Source of the DNA: Alphaproteobacteria bacterium | Lineage (GTDB): Bacteria > Pseudomonadota > Alphaproteobacteria > SMXP01 | Reading direction: 5' to 3' | Assembly: GCA_021774995.1 (NCBI GenBank) | Contig: JAJFIM010000406.1 | Location: 1 to 6,482, forward strand | DNA: 6,482 nucleotides | Shown here: positions 1-6,348 of the stretch, one piece after another | Layout of the letters: each line of letters opens with the position of its first letter | Position numbering within the stretch: position 1 is the stretch's first letter | Notes under the pieces: model-generated | The model's input: the letters and a program-made list of their open reading frames with translations, nothing else | The model's database searches: none | Told to the model about the DNA's origin: nothing | Translations under genes and position numbers: made by a program

Positions 1-41
1 TGATGTTTTTAGCGTTCGAAAAGAGGCGAGGGGGGGGATCT

Positions 42-1187
42 ATGGGACCGTTAACGGGCTTGAAAATCATTGAATTTGCGGGACTTGGGCCAGCCCCCTA
101 TTGCTGCATGCTTCTGTCTGACATGGGGGCTGAGGTTGTCACAATCGACCGCAAGGCGCCGGGCTGGAAACCGGCCCAGGCTGAGGACGGCAACCGGTTT
201 AATATCTGGAACCGGGGCCGAAAATCAGTGGCGATGAATCTCAAAGCGGATGGCGCGGTTGAGACCTGTCTGAAGCTGATCGAAACCGCCGATGCGCTGG
301 TTGAGGGTTTTCGCCCCGGCGTGATGGAGCGGCTGGGGCTGGGCCCTGATGCGTGCCTGGCGGTAAATCCGAAATTGGTTTACGGGCGGATGACCGGCTG
401 GGGGCAGACGGGTCCGCTCTCACCCGCCGCCGGTCACGATATCAACTATATTGCTCTGACCGGCGCGTTGCACAGCATCGGGCGGGCGGGGGAAAAACCC
501 GTGCCGCCTTTGAATCTGGTCGGTGATTTTGGCGGGGGGTCATTGTTTCTTGGCCTTGGTTTGGTGGCGGCGTTGTTGGAGGCCAGGAATTCCGGCAAGG
601 GCCAGGTGGTTGACGCCGCCATGACGGACGGCGCGGCATCATTGATGACCATGCCCTACGGATTGCGCGCGGCTGGGGTGATGTCTGACGCGCGCGGCGC
701 GAATTTGCTGGATGGCGGCGCGTATTTTTATGATTCATATGAGACCGCCGACGGCAAATGGGTGGCCATCGGCGCGCTGGAGCCTCAATTCTATGCGCTG
801 CTGCGGGAAAAGGCCGGGTTAACCGACGCCATATGGGACCATCAGATGGAGCCGCAAAACTGGCCCGCTTTGAAAGAGAAACTGAGCGACGTGTTCAAAA
901 CAAAAACCCGCGATGAATGGTGCGCTCTGATGGAGGGCAGCGATGTCTGCTTTGCTCCGGTGCTCTCAATGGAGGAGGCGCCCCTGCATCCGCACAATGT
1001 TGCGCGGGGCGCGTTCATGGATGTGGACGGCGTGATCCAGCCCGCCCCCGCGCCCCGGTTCAGCCGCACGCCGGGGGCCGTGCAAGGGCCGCCCCCCGCC
1101 ACCGGCGCCGATACGGAGCGCATACTCAAAGAAGGGGGCCTCAGCGAAAAGGAAATAGAAACATTGAAAGAAAGCCAAACTATATGA
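42..1187 (+). CDS. alpha-methylacyl-CoA racemase-like CoA-transferase family III (CaiB/BaiF) protein
   Basis: This cytoplasmic enzyme of 381 residues belongs to the CaiB/BaiF (family III) fold. It most resembles alpha-methylacyl-CoA racemase, which interconverts (2R)- and (2S)-2-methylacyl-CoA thioesters during breakdown of branched-chain fatty acids and sterol side chains. The N-terminus (GPLTGLKIIEFAGLGPAPY, then the LLSDMGAEVV stretch) is the family signature. The racemase catalytic set described for Mycobacterium tuberculosis MCR is recognisable with a constant +6 offset: H132 in GHDINY, N158 and D162 in NLVGDFGGG, Y230 in YFYDSYE and E247 in GALEPQFY. This favours racemase over plain CoA transfer. 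The ATG at 42 is preferred because family proteins begin at this M-x-P-L-x-G-x-x-I position. An in-frame ATG at 3 would add 13 Arg/Gly-rich residues unlike the family. A purine-rich stretch (GAGG at 23-26, G8 at 30-37) supplies the ribosome site. The stop overlaps the next start (ATGA), so the two genes form one operon. The substrate is unknown. A CoA-transferase role remains the alternative. Confidence 0.9.
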   Translation: MGPLTGLKIIEFAGLGPAPYCCMLLSDMGAEVVTIDRKAPGWKPAQAEDGNRFNIWNRGRKSVAMNLKADGAVETCLKLIETADALVEGFRPGVMERLGLGPDACLAVNPKLVYGRMTGWGQTGPLSPAAGHDINYIALTGALHSIGRAGEKPVPPLNLVGDFGGGSLFLGLGLVAALLEARNSGKGQVVDAAMTDGAASLMTMPYGLRAAGVMSDARGANLLDGGAYFYDSYETADGKWVAIGALEPQFYALLREKAGLTDAIWDHQMEPQNWPALKEKLSDVFKTKTRDEWCALMEGSDVCFAPVLSMEEAPLHPHNVARGAFMDVDGVIQPAPAPRFSRTPGAVQGPPPATGADTERILKEGGLSEKEIETLKESQTI

Positions 1188-1921
1188 CTGTACTTCCGGG
1201 AACAACGGGCCGGCGCCGCATCTATCTCTTGCGTCATGGGCATGTCGATTATTTCAGTGAAGATGTGCGCTCCGGCAAAGTGGGGTTGACGGACGTCCAA
1301 TTGACGCCGCTGGGGAGGGAGCAGGCGCGCGCCGCAGGCCTTGCATTGGCGGGCGTGTCGTTTGATCGCCTCATCTGTTCGGGCTTGCCGCGCACAGTGC
1401 AGACGGCTGAAATCGTGCGCGAACTTCAGCAGCGCGAAGCCCCGGAAATGGAAGTGCGCAGCGATTTTCGGGAAATCGGTTCGGGCCGCCCGGTGGGCAT
1501 TACCAGCCGGGGGCAGTTGGCGGCGTTGATGACTTTTCATTTTGAAACCGCCGCGCAGCCGGGCGCGCGCATGATGGAAGACGGCGAATTTTTTGAAAGC
1601 GCCTATGAGCGCGCAACAGCCGAGATCGAACATCTGCTTGCGGAGCCCGGCTGGCACACCGCTTTGATCGTCGCGCATGAGGGCATTAACCGCATTCTGC
1701 TCGGCTGGGCTACGGGCAATGGCCTCACCGCCATTCAGGCGTTCGAACAGGATCTCGCCTGCATCAACATTCTCGATGTCGATATGGTGCCGGCAGAGGG
1801 GGGCGGCGTGGGCGCGACCATCGAGCGCAAAATGATCAAAGCCGTTAACATCACGCCTTACAATTACACCAAACATGGCATGAACCTCACCAGCCTGGAG
1901 GCGATTTTCGAGGAGGCGTGA
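1184..1921 (+). CDS. histidine phosphatase family protein (phosphoglycerate mutase-like)
   Basis: The product is a 245-residue cytoplasmic protein of the histidine phosphatase (branch 1, PGM-like) superfamily, which hydrolyses phosphomonoesters through a phospho-histidine intermediate. Visible catalytic elements are the RHG motif R17-H18-G19 in YLLRHGHVDY, the second phosphate-binding arginine R70 in SGLPRTVQTA, the acidic E97 in FREIGSGRPVG, and the distal H165-E166 in VAHEGINRILLG. A full catalytic pocket is therefore present. There is no signal peptide. The ATG at 1184 overlaps the racemase stop by four bases, so translation is probably coupled; longer in-frame readings to the left only run inside the racemase gene. 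Its substrate cannot be told from the sequence. The family includes sugar phosphatases, alpha-ribazole phosphatases and mutases, and the linkage to an acyl-CoA enzyme hints at a role in CoA-thioester metabolism, which is inference. A strong hairpin begins 28 bases after the stop. Confidence 0.88.
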   Translation: MTVLPGTTGRRRIYLLRHGHVDYFSEDVRSGKVGLTDVQLTPLGREQARAAGLALAGVSFDRLICSGLPRTVQTAEIVRELQQREAPEMEVRSDFREIGSGRPVGITSRGQLAALMTFHFETAAQPGARMMEDGEFFESAYERATAEIEHLLAEPGWHTALIVAHEGINRILLGWATGNGLTAIQAFEQDLACINILDVDMVPAEGGGVGATIERKMIKAVNITPYNYTKHGMNLTSLEAIFEEA

Positions 1922-1948
1922 GGGGAATGGCCCGATGAATAACATGGG

Positions 1949-1982
1949 AAAATGGATTCCCGCGAAAGCGGGAATCCATTTT
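1949..1982. terminator. 15-bp perfect hairpin, likely bidirectional terminator
   Basis: Positions 1949-1963 pair perfectly with 1968-1982 around a GAAA tetraloop (1964-1967). The left arm begins with AAAA and the right arm ends with TTTT, giving the A-stem-T form of an intrinsic terminator usable from either strand. It lies 28 bases after the histidine phosphatase stop, where the racemase/phosphatase operon should end. The T-run is short and is itself part of the stem, so termination strength is uncertain. The same bases also form a dispersed-repeat core (separate entry), so the terminator role may be secondary. Confidence 0.6.
1956..1975. repeat. dRS3-like 20-bp palindromic repeat
   Basis: The 20 bases fit ATTCCC-N8-GGGAAT exactly, the form of the dRS3 repeat described in Neisseria. 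Similar units are scattered between genes in many proteobacteria. Read on the reverse strand the wider block encodes WIPAFAGI, a peptide recurrent in spurious ORFs that cross such repeats. Only one copy is visible in this window, so its repeated nature here rests on knowledge of the motif rather than on direct evidence. Confidence 0.5.
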
Positions 1983-2276
1983 ATGGAATGAGATGAGATG
2001 AAGTGCAAAACGCTTAAGTGTATTGAAATTGTATAACGTCCCGATTTCTTACCCCTCAAAGCGCTCCAATAAAGTGATTCCCTGTCTCCGCGAGATCCAC
2101 AGTCTTTTATGGCCTGTGCTCATGCGCGGCTCTTTTGGCGTTTAGAGAACCGCCGCTGATCACTTATGCGCTACCGCGCCACGCGCATCCCCCAAAAATG
2201 GCCCTTAAATAGGCCGGTTGCCCGGAAAACGGCCTTGCGTGGGCGGATGCACATATAAAAGTGTCTCACTTGGGGG

Positions 2277-2305
2277 TTGACTTCAGAACAAGATCACACA
2301 AAGAT
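2277..2305 (+). promoter_or_regulatory. possible sigma-70 type promoter for the receptor gene
   Basis: TTGACT (2277-2282) matches the -35 consensus at five of six bases. Seventeen bases later AAAGAT (2300-2305) matches the -10 consensus at only three of six. Transcription would start near 2312, leaving a leader of about 85 bases, and the TCACA repeats would cover the -10 and the start site. CATATAAAA at 2252-2260 is an alternative -10-like element without a well-placed -35. The call is weak. Confidence 0.22.
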
Positions 2306-2342
2306 ATCACAATAAAAGATCACATATTGACGTCACACGCCT
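2291..2342 (+). repeat. four tandem 13-bp repeats with a TCACA core
   Basis: TCACA occurs at 2294, 2307, 2320 and 2333, each exactly 13 bases after the last. The units are AGATCACACAAAG, ATATCACAATAAA, AGATCACATATTG and ACGTCACACGCCT. All begin with A and have a purine just before the core, and units one and three share their first eight bases. The array ends 56 bases before the receptor ATG. This could be an operator array for a regulator of the receptor gene, or a decaying tandem duplication. The cores are direct repeats, so this is not a classic CRP/FNR inverted site, and the 13-bp step does not match the 11-bp step of a Pho box. Confidence 0.5.
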
Positions 2343-2382
2343 GCCGTCAAATTGGTCTACGTCGTCATCATCAAAATAAATC

Positions 2383-2388
2383 AGGGGG
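2383..2388 (+). promoter_or_regulatory. ribosome binding site deciding the receptor start
   Basis: AGGGGG lies ten bases before the ATG at 2399 and is the only good Shine-Dalgarno match near it. It supports 2399 over the in-frame GTG at 2261, which would add 46 non-signal residues ahead of an otherwise normal signal peptide. Confidence 0.6.
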
Positions 2389-2398
2389 CATACTAGTG

Positions 2399-4756
2399 AT
2401 GAAATCGAACAGGCAAAAATTTCTGAAATTAAAACTCTTAGCGGCCACGAGCCTATGTTGTTCCGTGGCGCTGCCGGCATGGGCCATTGACGAAATTCTC
2501 GTCACCACGCAAAAGCGCGAGCAAAACCTTCAAGACGTCGCCGCTGCGGTCACCAATATCAGCGGGACCGATTTTGACGTCTTGAATATCAGCGACGCTT
2601 TTGATCTCAGCGATCAAGTGCCGGGCTTGGTGGTCAACAATGTGCAAGGCTATCGCCGCACGATCGACATACGCGGCATCGGCAATGAGCTTCCTGACAA
2701 TGCCGCCACCAAACCAGCGGTTGCCTATCATGTGAACGGCGTCTTCATGTCGAATGATTTCGCCTTGTTCCAGGATTTGGTTGATGTTGATCGGGTTGAG
2801 GTCACGCGCGGTCCGGACGGAACTATTTACGGAAACTCGTCATCGGGCGGCGCCGTCAACGTTATTACCAAGAGACCGGATTTTGATGGCGTCGGTGGTT
2901 TTATTGACGCCGAAGCGGGCAGTTATTCGACGATCAATGTGCGCGGCAGCTTCAATATGCCGATTTCAGACACCCTTGCGATCAGAGTGTCGGGGTCGCA
3001 ACGCAACCGTGATGGATATACGAAAAATATTCCAAATCCAAATGCGAACCCTCTTAATGTGCAAGGGGCTTTCAGAGATTTGGATGATGAGAATGACACC
3101 TCCCTTAATGGCCAACTCTTGTGGCAGCCGGTTGATACATTCTCCGCCCTTGTTTCCTTTCAGACCTTTAGTATGGATATCAACGGACCGGCGTTGAAAG
3201 GCAGGTTCGACACTGTTTCTAGCGATCCGCGCGTCGTATCCCATGACACCACTGAATTTTTTAAAGTGGATAACAATATGGGCAGCCTCATTCTGGACTG
3301 GGAAACGCCCATTGCGAATGTGACGGGATTGTTTAGTTATCAAACCTATAAAATGCGCCGCTCTCTGGATGCGGACCGTTCGTCCTTGACGGCGAATGAT
3401 CCGGCGCCATTGCTGCTCGTCGGCGCGGCGGATTTGCTGGGTGAATTGCCCATTCGCCAACATGTGGGGGGCCTCAGGCAAAAAGATGAAACCTTTACGG
3501 CCGAAGTCAATGTCTCCTCTCTGGATGATCGGGACAATTTGTTCGATTGGCAATTCGGCGGCTTTTTCCTCGATACCGATATAGACAGCGATACGCGAAA
3601 CTTCGTTGACCGGGATCGGGACGGCCTGCCCGTTAACACCACTATCCTAGGGTTTGGCAACCCCGATAGGGATTTCCAAAACTCTGATGTGCGTTCCTTT
3701 AAATCCTACGCCATTTTTGGTAATGTGAGCTTCACGTTGTTCGAGAAATTGACAGTGTCAGGCGGTGCGCGTTGGACAAAGAACGAATTTAAAGACAAAC
3801 GTTGCAATATCTTCAATGGATGTTTGACGGGTGGAGGGATCACGGGAACGCCGGCGACGCCTTCGTCAAAAGACGATAATATTACGTTTAAGGCATCCGT
3901 CGATTACGCCTTAACAGACGACAATATGGTTTATGCGTCTGTGGCGACCGGCAAAAAACCCACCGCTTCCAATAACGGCTTTGTCGTGAGCATGGACGCA
4001 GTCGAGTTTTTTCCTGAAGTCTTCAAGGAAGAAAAAGTAACGTCCTTTGAAGTAGGGTCTAAAAACTTCTTCATGGATAACCGTCTCCAACTCAATGTGT
4101 CGGCCTATTATTATAAAATTGACAACTATTTGTTCAATTCGGCCGGGCTGAATGTGTTTGGCGCCGGGGTCAGTGGCGGAACCAATTTGCCCAAGTCAAA
4201 AGTTTATGGCGTGGAAGTCGAATCGGTTGCCGAACTTACTGATAATCTCCGTCTTGACGTTAATTTGTCAGTGGCTGAATCAGACATCACGCGCGGCCGC
4301 CTTGCGGTTGACCGTGGGGAACAGGTTAATATCACGGCGGGTCTGACGGATCCTGCGGCAATCACGGCGGCAATTCTGGGTATTGCCCAGGATGTGACCG
4401 GGAACGATTTGCCGAAGATCCCGAACGTGGTCGCCAATGTTAGATTGACCTATGACCAGGAGATTATGAACGCTGGCGTATTATCAAGCAGCGTGACGTA
4501 TAATCACCGCGGGGAATATTTTAACCGCGTGTTTAATTCGCCAACGAATGACTTGGTTAAATCATACAATCTGGTCCATCTGAACTTCCACTACCAACCA
4601 GATGACAATCCTTTCAGTTTTGATCTCAAGGTGCAAAACGTGTTGAATACGGATGCGGTAAGTTCGGTGCATACGGATGACTTCTTCCAAGGCGCCACGA
4701 GCTTCCAATTGTTGCCGCCTCGCGTCATCACGTTCCGGGTGCGCTACACGTTGTAA
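2399..4756 (+). CDS. TonB-dependent outer-membrane receptor
   Basis: The product is a complete 785-residue TonB-dependent receptor, which imports a scarce ligand (siderophore, cofactor, glycan or other solute) across the outer membrane using TonB-ExbBD energy. Residues 1-29 form a Sec signal peptide (basic MKSNRQK, hydrophobic core, cleavage after ALPAWA). The TonB box DEILVT is at 31-36, in the common form followed by QKREQNLQDV. The plug covers about 43-160, with VPGLVVNNVQGYRRTIDIRG, the VNGVFM strand and the closing RGPDGTIYGNSSSGGAVNVI motif. The rest is the 22-strand-type barrel, ending FRVRYTL. The usual last residue is aromatic; here it is Leu, a small departure from the outer-membrane targeting signature. 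C469 and C475 sit in what is probably an extracellular loop and may form a disulphide. The ligand cannot be read from sequence. The PhoD-like gene downstream suggests a phosphorylated compound, but that is inference. Expression may be controlled by the upstream TCACA repeats. The gene has lower GC than the operon to its left. Confidence 0.93.
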   Translation: MKSNRQKFLKLKLLAATSLCCSVALPAWAIDEILVTTQKREQNLQDVAAAVTNISGTDFDVLNISDAFDLSDQVPGLVVNNVQGYRRTIDIRGIGNELPDNAATKPAVAYHVNGVFMSNDFALFQDLVDVDRVEVTRGPDGTIYGNSSSGGAVNVITKRPDFDGVGGFIDAEAGSYSTINVRGSFNMPISDTLAIRVSGSQRNRDGYTKNIPNPNANPLNVQGAFRDLDDENDTSLNGQLLWQPVDTFSALVSFQTFSMDINGPALKGRFDTVSSDPRVVSHDTTEFFKVDNNMGSLILDWETPIANVTGLFSYQTYKMRRSLDADRSSLTANDPAPLLLVGAADLLGELPIRQHVGGLRQKDETFTAEVNVSSLDDRDNLFDWQFGGFFLDTDIDSDTRNFVDRDRDGLPVNTTILGFGNPDRDFQNSDVRSFKSYAIFGNVSFTLFEKLTVSGGARWTKNEFKDKRCNIFNGCLTGGGITGTPATPSSKDDNITFKASVDYALTDDNMVYASVATGKKPTASNNGFVVSMDAVEFFPEVFKEEKVTSFEVGSKNFFMDNRLQLNVSAYYYKIDNYLFNSAGLNVFGAGVSGGTNLPKSKVYGVEVESVAELTDNLRLDVNLSVAESDITRGRLAVDRGEQVNITAGLTDPAAITAAILGIAQDVTGNDLPKIPNVVANVRLTYDQEIMNAGVLSSSVTYNHRGEYFNRVFNSPTNDLVKSYNLVHLNFHYQPDDNPFSFDLKVQNVLNTDAVSSVHTDDFFQGATSFQLLPPRVITFRVRYTL

Positions 4757-4782
4757 AGTACGGCAAAATTGATAAGGGGGGG

Positions 4783-4823
4783 GAGTTAGAACCCGCCCTC
4801 TTCTCTAACCAGCCCTCTAACTC
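4783..4823 (+). promoter_or_regulatory. upstream segments able to compete with the terminator stem
   Basis: GAGTTAGA (4783-4790) is fully complementary to TCTAACTC (4816-4823), most of which lies in the left arm of the terminator. GTTAGA within it can instead pair with TCTAAC at 4804-4809. The stretch can thus form either a small hairpin plus the terminator, or an alternative helix that removes the terminator's left arm. This is the geometry of an attenuator, but no coding leader or ligand-binding core is visible, so it may just be a duplicated terminator arm. Confidence 0.3.
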
Positions 4824-4849
4824 ATTTCCTCCTATGGGTTAGAGGGCTG
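4810..4849 (+). terminator. intrinsic terminator after the receptor gene
   Basis: CAGCCCTCTAAC (4810-4821) pairs perfectly over 12 bases with GTTAGAGGGCTG (4838-4849), and TTTGTTG follows. This is a standard rho-independent form 53 bases after the receptor stop. Because the PhoD-like gene starts 54 bases further on, the hairpin either ends the receptor transcript or acts as a leaky or attenuating element in front of the phosphatase gene. Confidence 0.75.
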
Positions 4850-4888
4850 TTTGTTGTAAGCTAAGCGCTTCGTAATGGTCTCCAAACG

Positions 4889-4894
4889 AGGAGG
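4889..4894 (+). promoter_or_regulatory. strong ribosome binding site supporting a GTG start
   Basis: AGGAGG sits nine bases before the GTG at 4904. A perfect Shine-Dalgarno at correct spacing, together with the twin-arginine signal that starts right after, fixes this GTG as the start of the PhoD-like gene. Confidence 0.8.
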
Positions 4895-4903
4895 AATTGC
4901 CGG

Positions 4904-6325
4904 GTGTCAATTGCAAGAAGATCCTTCCTGACAACGCTGCTCAGTTGCATCGGCGCGCCGCGCGTTTTGTCTCAAGAATTTGAAAACGACAGGAATTCTT
5001 ATCCCCGCCTTGTTCAAGGCCCGATGCTGGGCGGGGCTCGGCCTGACGGAATAGATATATGGACGCGCGCTAATGGCGCTTATGATGTTGAGATTCATCT
5101 GGATACCGACCGCGCTTTCAAAAACCCCGTGCTGGTCAGCCGCCTAGCGGCAACGGCGGAGAATGATTTTGTTACTGTTCACAAGCTTCGCTCCTTGCAA
5201 AGCGGCGCATCCTATTATTATCGCGTCCTGGTCAATCGGGGGCGGCATCTGGGCAATTGGGCGCGCCTCGTTCCAGATCTGGCCTACTTGCCGCCGTTTC
5301 AATTTAAAACTGCGCCTGCGCTTGGGACCAAATCAGGATTTCGCATTGCATTTGGATCATGCGCGCGGCTTCAAGCGGATCGCGTTCAACCTATCTGGGA
5401 CGCCGTCGCCTTATGGGAGCCGGATTTGTTTTTCTGGCTTGGCGATACGGTCTATAGCGACAGTCAGAGCCCGCTAATTCTGGCTGGGCAATATCAGCAA
5501 CAAAGGTCCGTTGCCTCTTTGCAAAAGGTGGTGCGTAAAATTCCGCAATTGGCGATTTGGGACGATCATGATTATGGCCGCGATAATCATGACCGCACCA
5601 ATCCGGTAAAAGAGGAATCACTCAAAGTCTTTAAAAACTACTGGGCCAACCCCTCTTATGGGTTGCCGGACGCGCCAGGCGTGTTTTATCAATACGGCTA
5701 TGGCGGCGTTGATTTTTTCTTTCTCGACGGTCGCTATTACCGCGATCCAAATAAAGACGCCGATAACGCAAATAAAACCATGCTGGGGCGCGTGCAAAAA
5801 AGATGGCTGAAAGAGCGCCTCAAGAACAGCGCGGCGCCGTTTAAGGTTCTGGTTTCCGGCAGCGGCTGGTCGAACGCCGGCGGTGCGGGGGATGATTCAT
5901 GGTCGTCTTTTATCACGGAGCGCAATGAAATTTTTGATTTTATTCGCGACAATGAAATTTCAGGCGTGGTTTTGCTGTCCGGCGATACGCATGTCGGAGA
6001 GTTAAACGCCATTCCCTGGTCCGCGCAGGGGGGATATGATTTTTACGATATGGTGGCCTCCCCATTGGCGCAAAACACCACGCAGAAATTCATTTGCCAG
6101 AAACCGGAAGCGCGCATACGCACCCCTTATTCGGGATCGACAAATTTTGGCGTTATCGATTTTGACCTCGAAACGGATGCGCCGTCGCTTGAGTTCAAAT
6201 TGATCAATGTGCAGGGGGGCAGCGTATGGGAACCGCTTATACTCCAGGCGGATGAACTCGTGAATGGGTCCATGAGCTGGCAAAACAAAGCTGGTCCCAA
6301 AGTCATACAGCACTGGCAGTGCTGA
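4904..6325 (+). CDS. Tat-exported PhoD-family alkaline phosphatase/phosphodiesterase
   Basis: This 473-residue exported metallophosphatase belongs to the PhoD family, whose members cleave phosphomonoesters and phosphodiesters outside the cytoplasm with bound Fe3+ and Ca2+. MSIARRSFLTTLL is a twin-arginine (Tat) signal, as usual for PhoD, which is exported folded. Residues about 34-136 form the fibronectin-like PhoD N-terminal domain (PRLVQGPMLGG through SYYYRVLVNRG). The catalytic domain follows: FGSC with C153, GDTVYSD with D181 and Y184, WDDHDYGRDN with D220, D221, H222, D223 and N228, FFFLDGRYYRDP at 271-282, and SGDTHVGE with D361 and H363. All expected metal-site motifs are intact. The protein is shorter than Bacillus subtilis PhoD, like many marine and proteobacterial homologues. 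LLSC at 12-15 could be a lipobox, so a lipid-anchored form is possible. It lies downstream of the TonB receptor, behind a terminator. The true substrate is unknown, and no Pho box was found. Confidence 0.92.
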   Translation: MSIARRSFLTTLLSCIGAPRVLSQEFENDRNSYPRLVQGPMLGGARPDGIDIWTRANGAYDVEIHLDTDRAFKNPVLVSRLAATAENDFVTVHKLRSLQSGASYYYRVLVNRGRHLGNWARLVPDLAYLPPFQFKTAPALGTKSGFRIAFGSCARLQADRVQPIWDAVALWEPDLFFWLGDTVYSDSQSPLILAGQYQQQRSVASLQKVVRKIPQLAIWDDHDYGRDNHDRTNPVKEESLKVFKNYWANPSYGLPDAPGVFYQYGYGGVDFFFLDGRYYRDPNKDADNANKTMLGRVQKRWLKERLKNSAAPFKVLVSGSGWSNAGGAGDDSWSSFITERNEIFDFIRDNEISGVVLLSGDTHVGELNAIPWSAQGGYDFYDMVASPLAQNTTQKFICQKPEARIRTPYSGSTNFGVIDFDLETDAPSLEFKLINVQGGSVWEPLILQADELVNGSMSWQNKAGPKVIQHWQC

Positions 6326-6327
6326 CG

Positions 6328-6348
6328 AGAAGGATTGTTACGCCTTCT
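6328..6348. terminator. weak hairpin between convergent genes
   Basis: AGAAGG (6328-6333) pairs with CCTTCT (6343-6348) across a nine-base loop, three bases after the PhoD-like stop. The T-rich tail is poor (TCATTTCC). It might terminate both convergent genes, but six pairs could arise by chance. Confidence 0.2.

Larger units (their letters stand above)
1922..2398. other. 477-bp non-coding region before the receptor gene
   Basis: No convincing gene lies here on either strand. A 405-residue antisense reading across 842-2059 is a shadow of the two upstream genes. From the left the region holds the hairpin at 1949-1982, then about 200 bases in which I see only weak features: a 7-base inverted pair AAGTGAT (2072-2078) and ATCACTT (2159-2165), about 80 bases apart, and an AGGCCG/CGGCCT inverted pair at 2211-2216 and 2230-2235. 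The right end carries an AT-rich element (CATATAAAA, 2252-2260), a TTGACT box at 2277, the four 13-bp TCACA repeats and the receptor's ribosome site. No cobalamin or thiamine riboswitch box was recognised. The length suits a regulated leader. Confidence 0.6.

Noticed and set aside
3..41. Upstream ATG at position 3 for the racemase
   Set aside because: It adds 13 residues that do not resemble the family N-terminus, and its own ribosome site would be outside the window. The ATG at 42 aligns with the family start.
842..2059. Long open frame on the minus strand (405 codons)
   Set aside because: It is antisense to two well-supported genes, shows no family motifs, and runs through the palindromic repeat, where it yields the typical spurious WIPAFAGI peptide.
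2277..2342. Pho box upstream of the receptor
   Set aside because: There is no CTGTCAT-like repeat, and the TCACA units are spaced 13 bases rather than 11. The stretch before the PhoD-like gene also lacks one.
2291..2342. CRISPR array or plasmid-type replication iterons
   Set aside because: The repeats are only 13 bases with no spacers, which excludes CRISPR. No replication initiator gene is present, so an origin is unsupported.
2261..2398. In-frame GTG extension of the receptor by 46 residues
   Set aside because: The extension lies over the TCACA repeats, has no ribosome site and would bury the signal peptide. The ATG at 2399 has AGGGGG at good spacing and starts a normal Sec signal.
2754..3553. 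Overlapping open frames on both strands within the receptor gene
   Set aside because: They are alternative-frame shadows of a receptor gene whose plug and barrel motifs run uninterrupted through the region.
4851..4878. Promoter for the PhoD-like gene just after the terminator (TTGTTG with TAATGG 16 bases later)
   Set aside because: The -10 match is poor and the start site would fall on or next to the ribosome site, leaving almost no leader.
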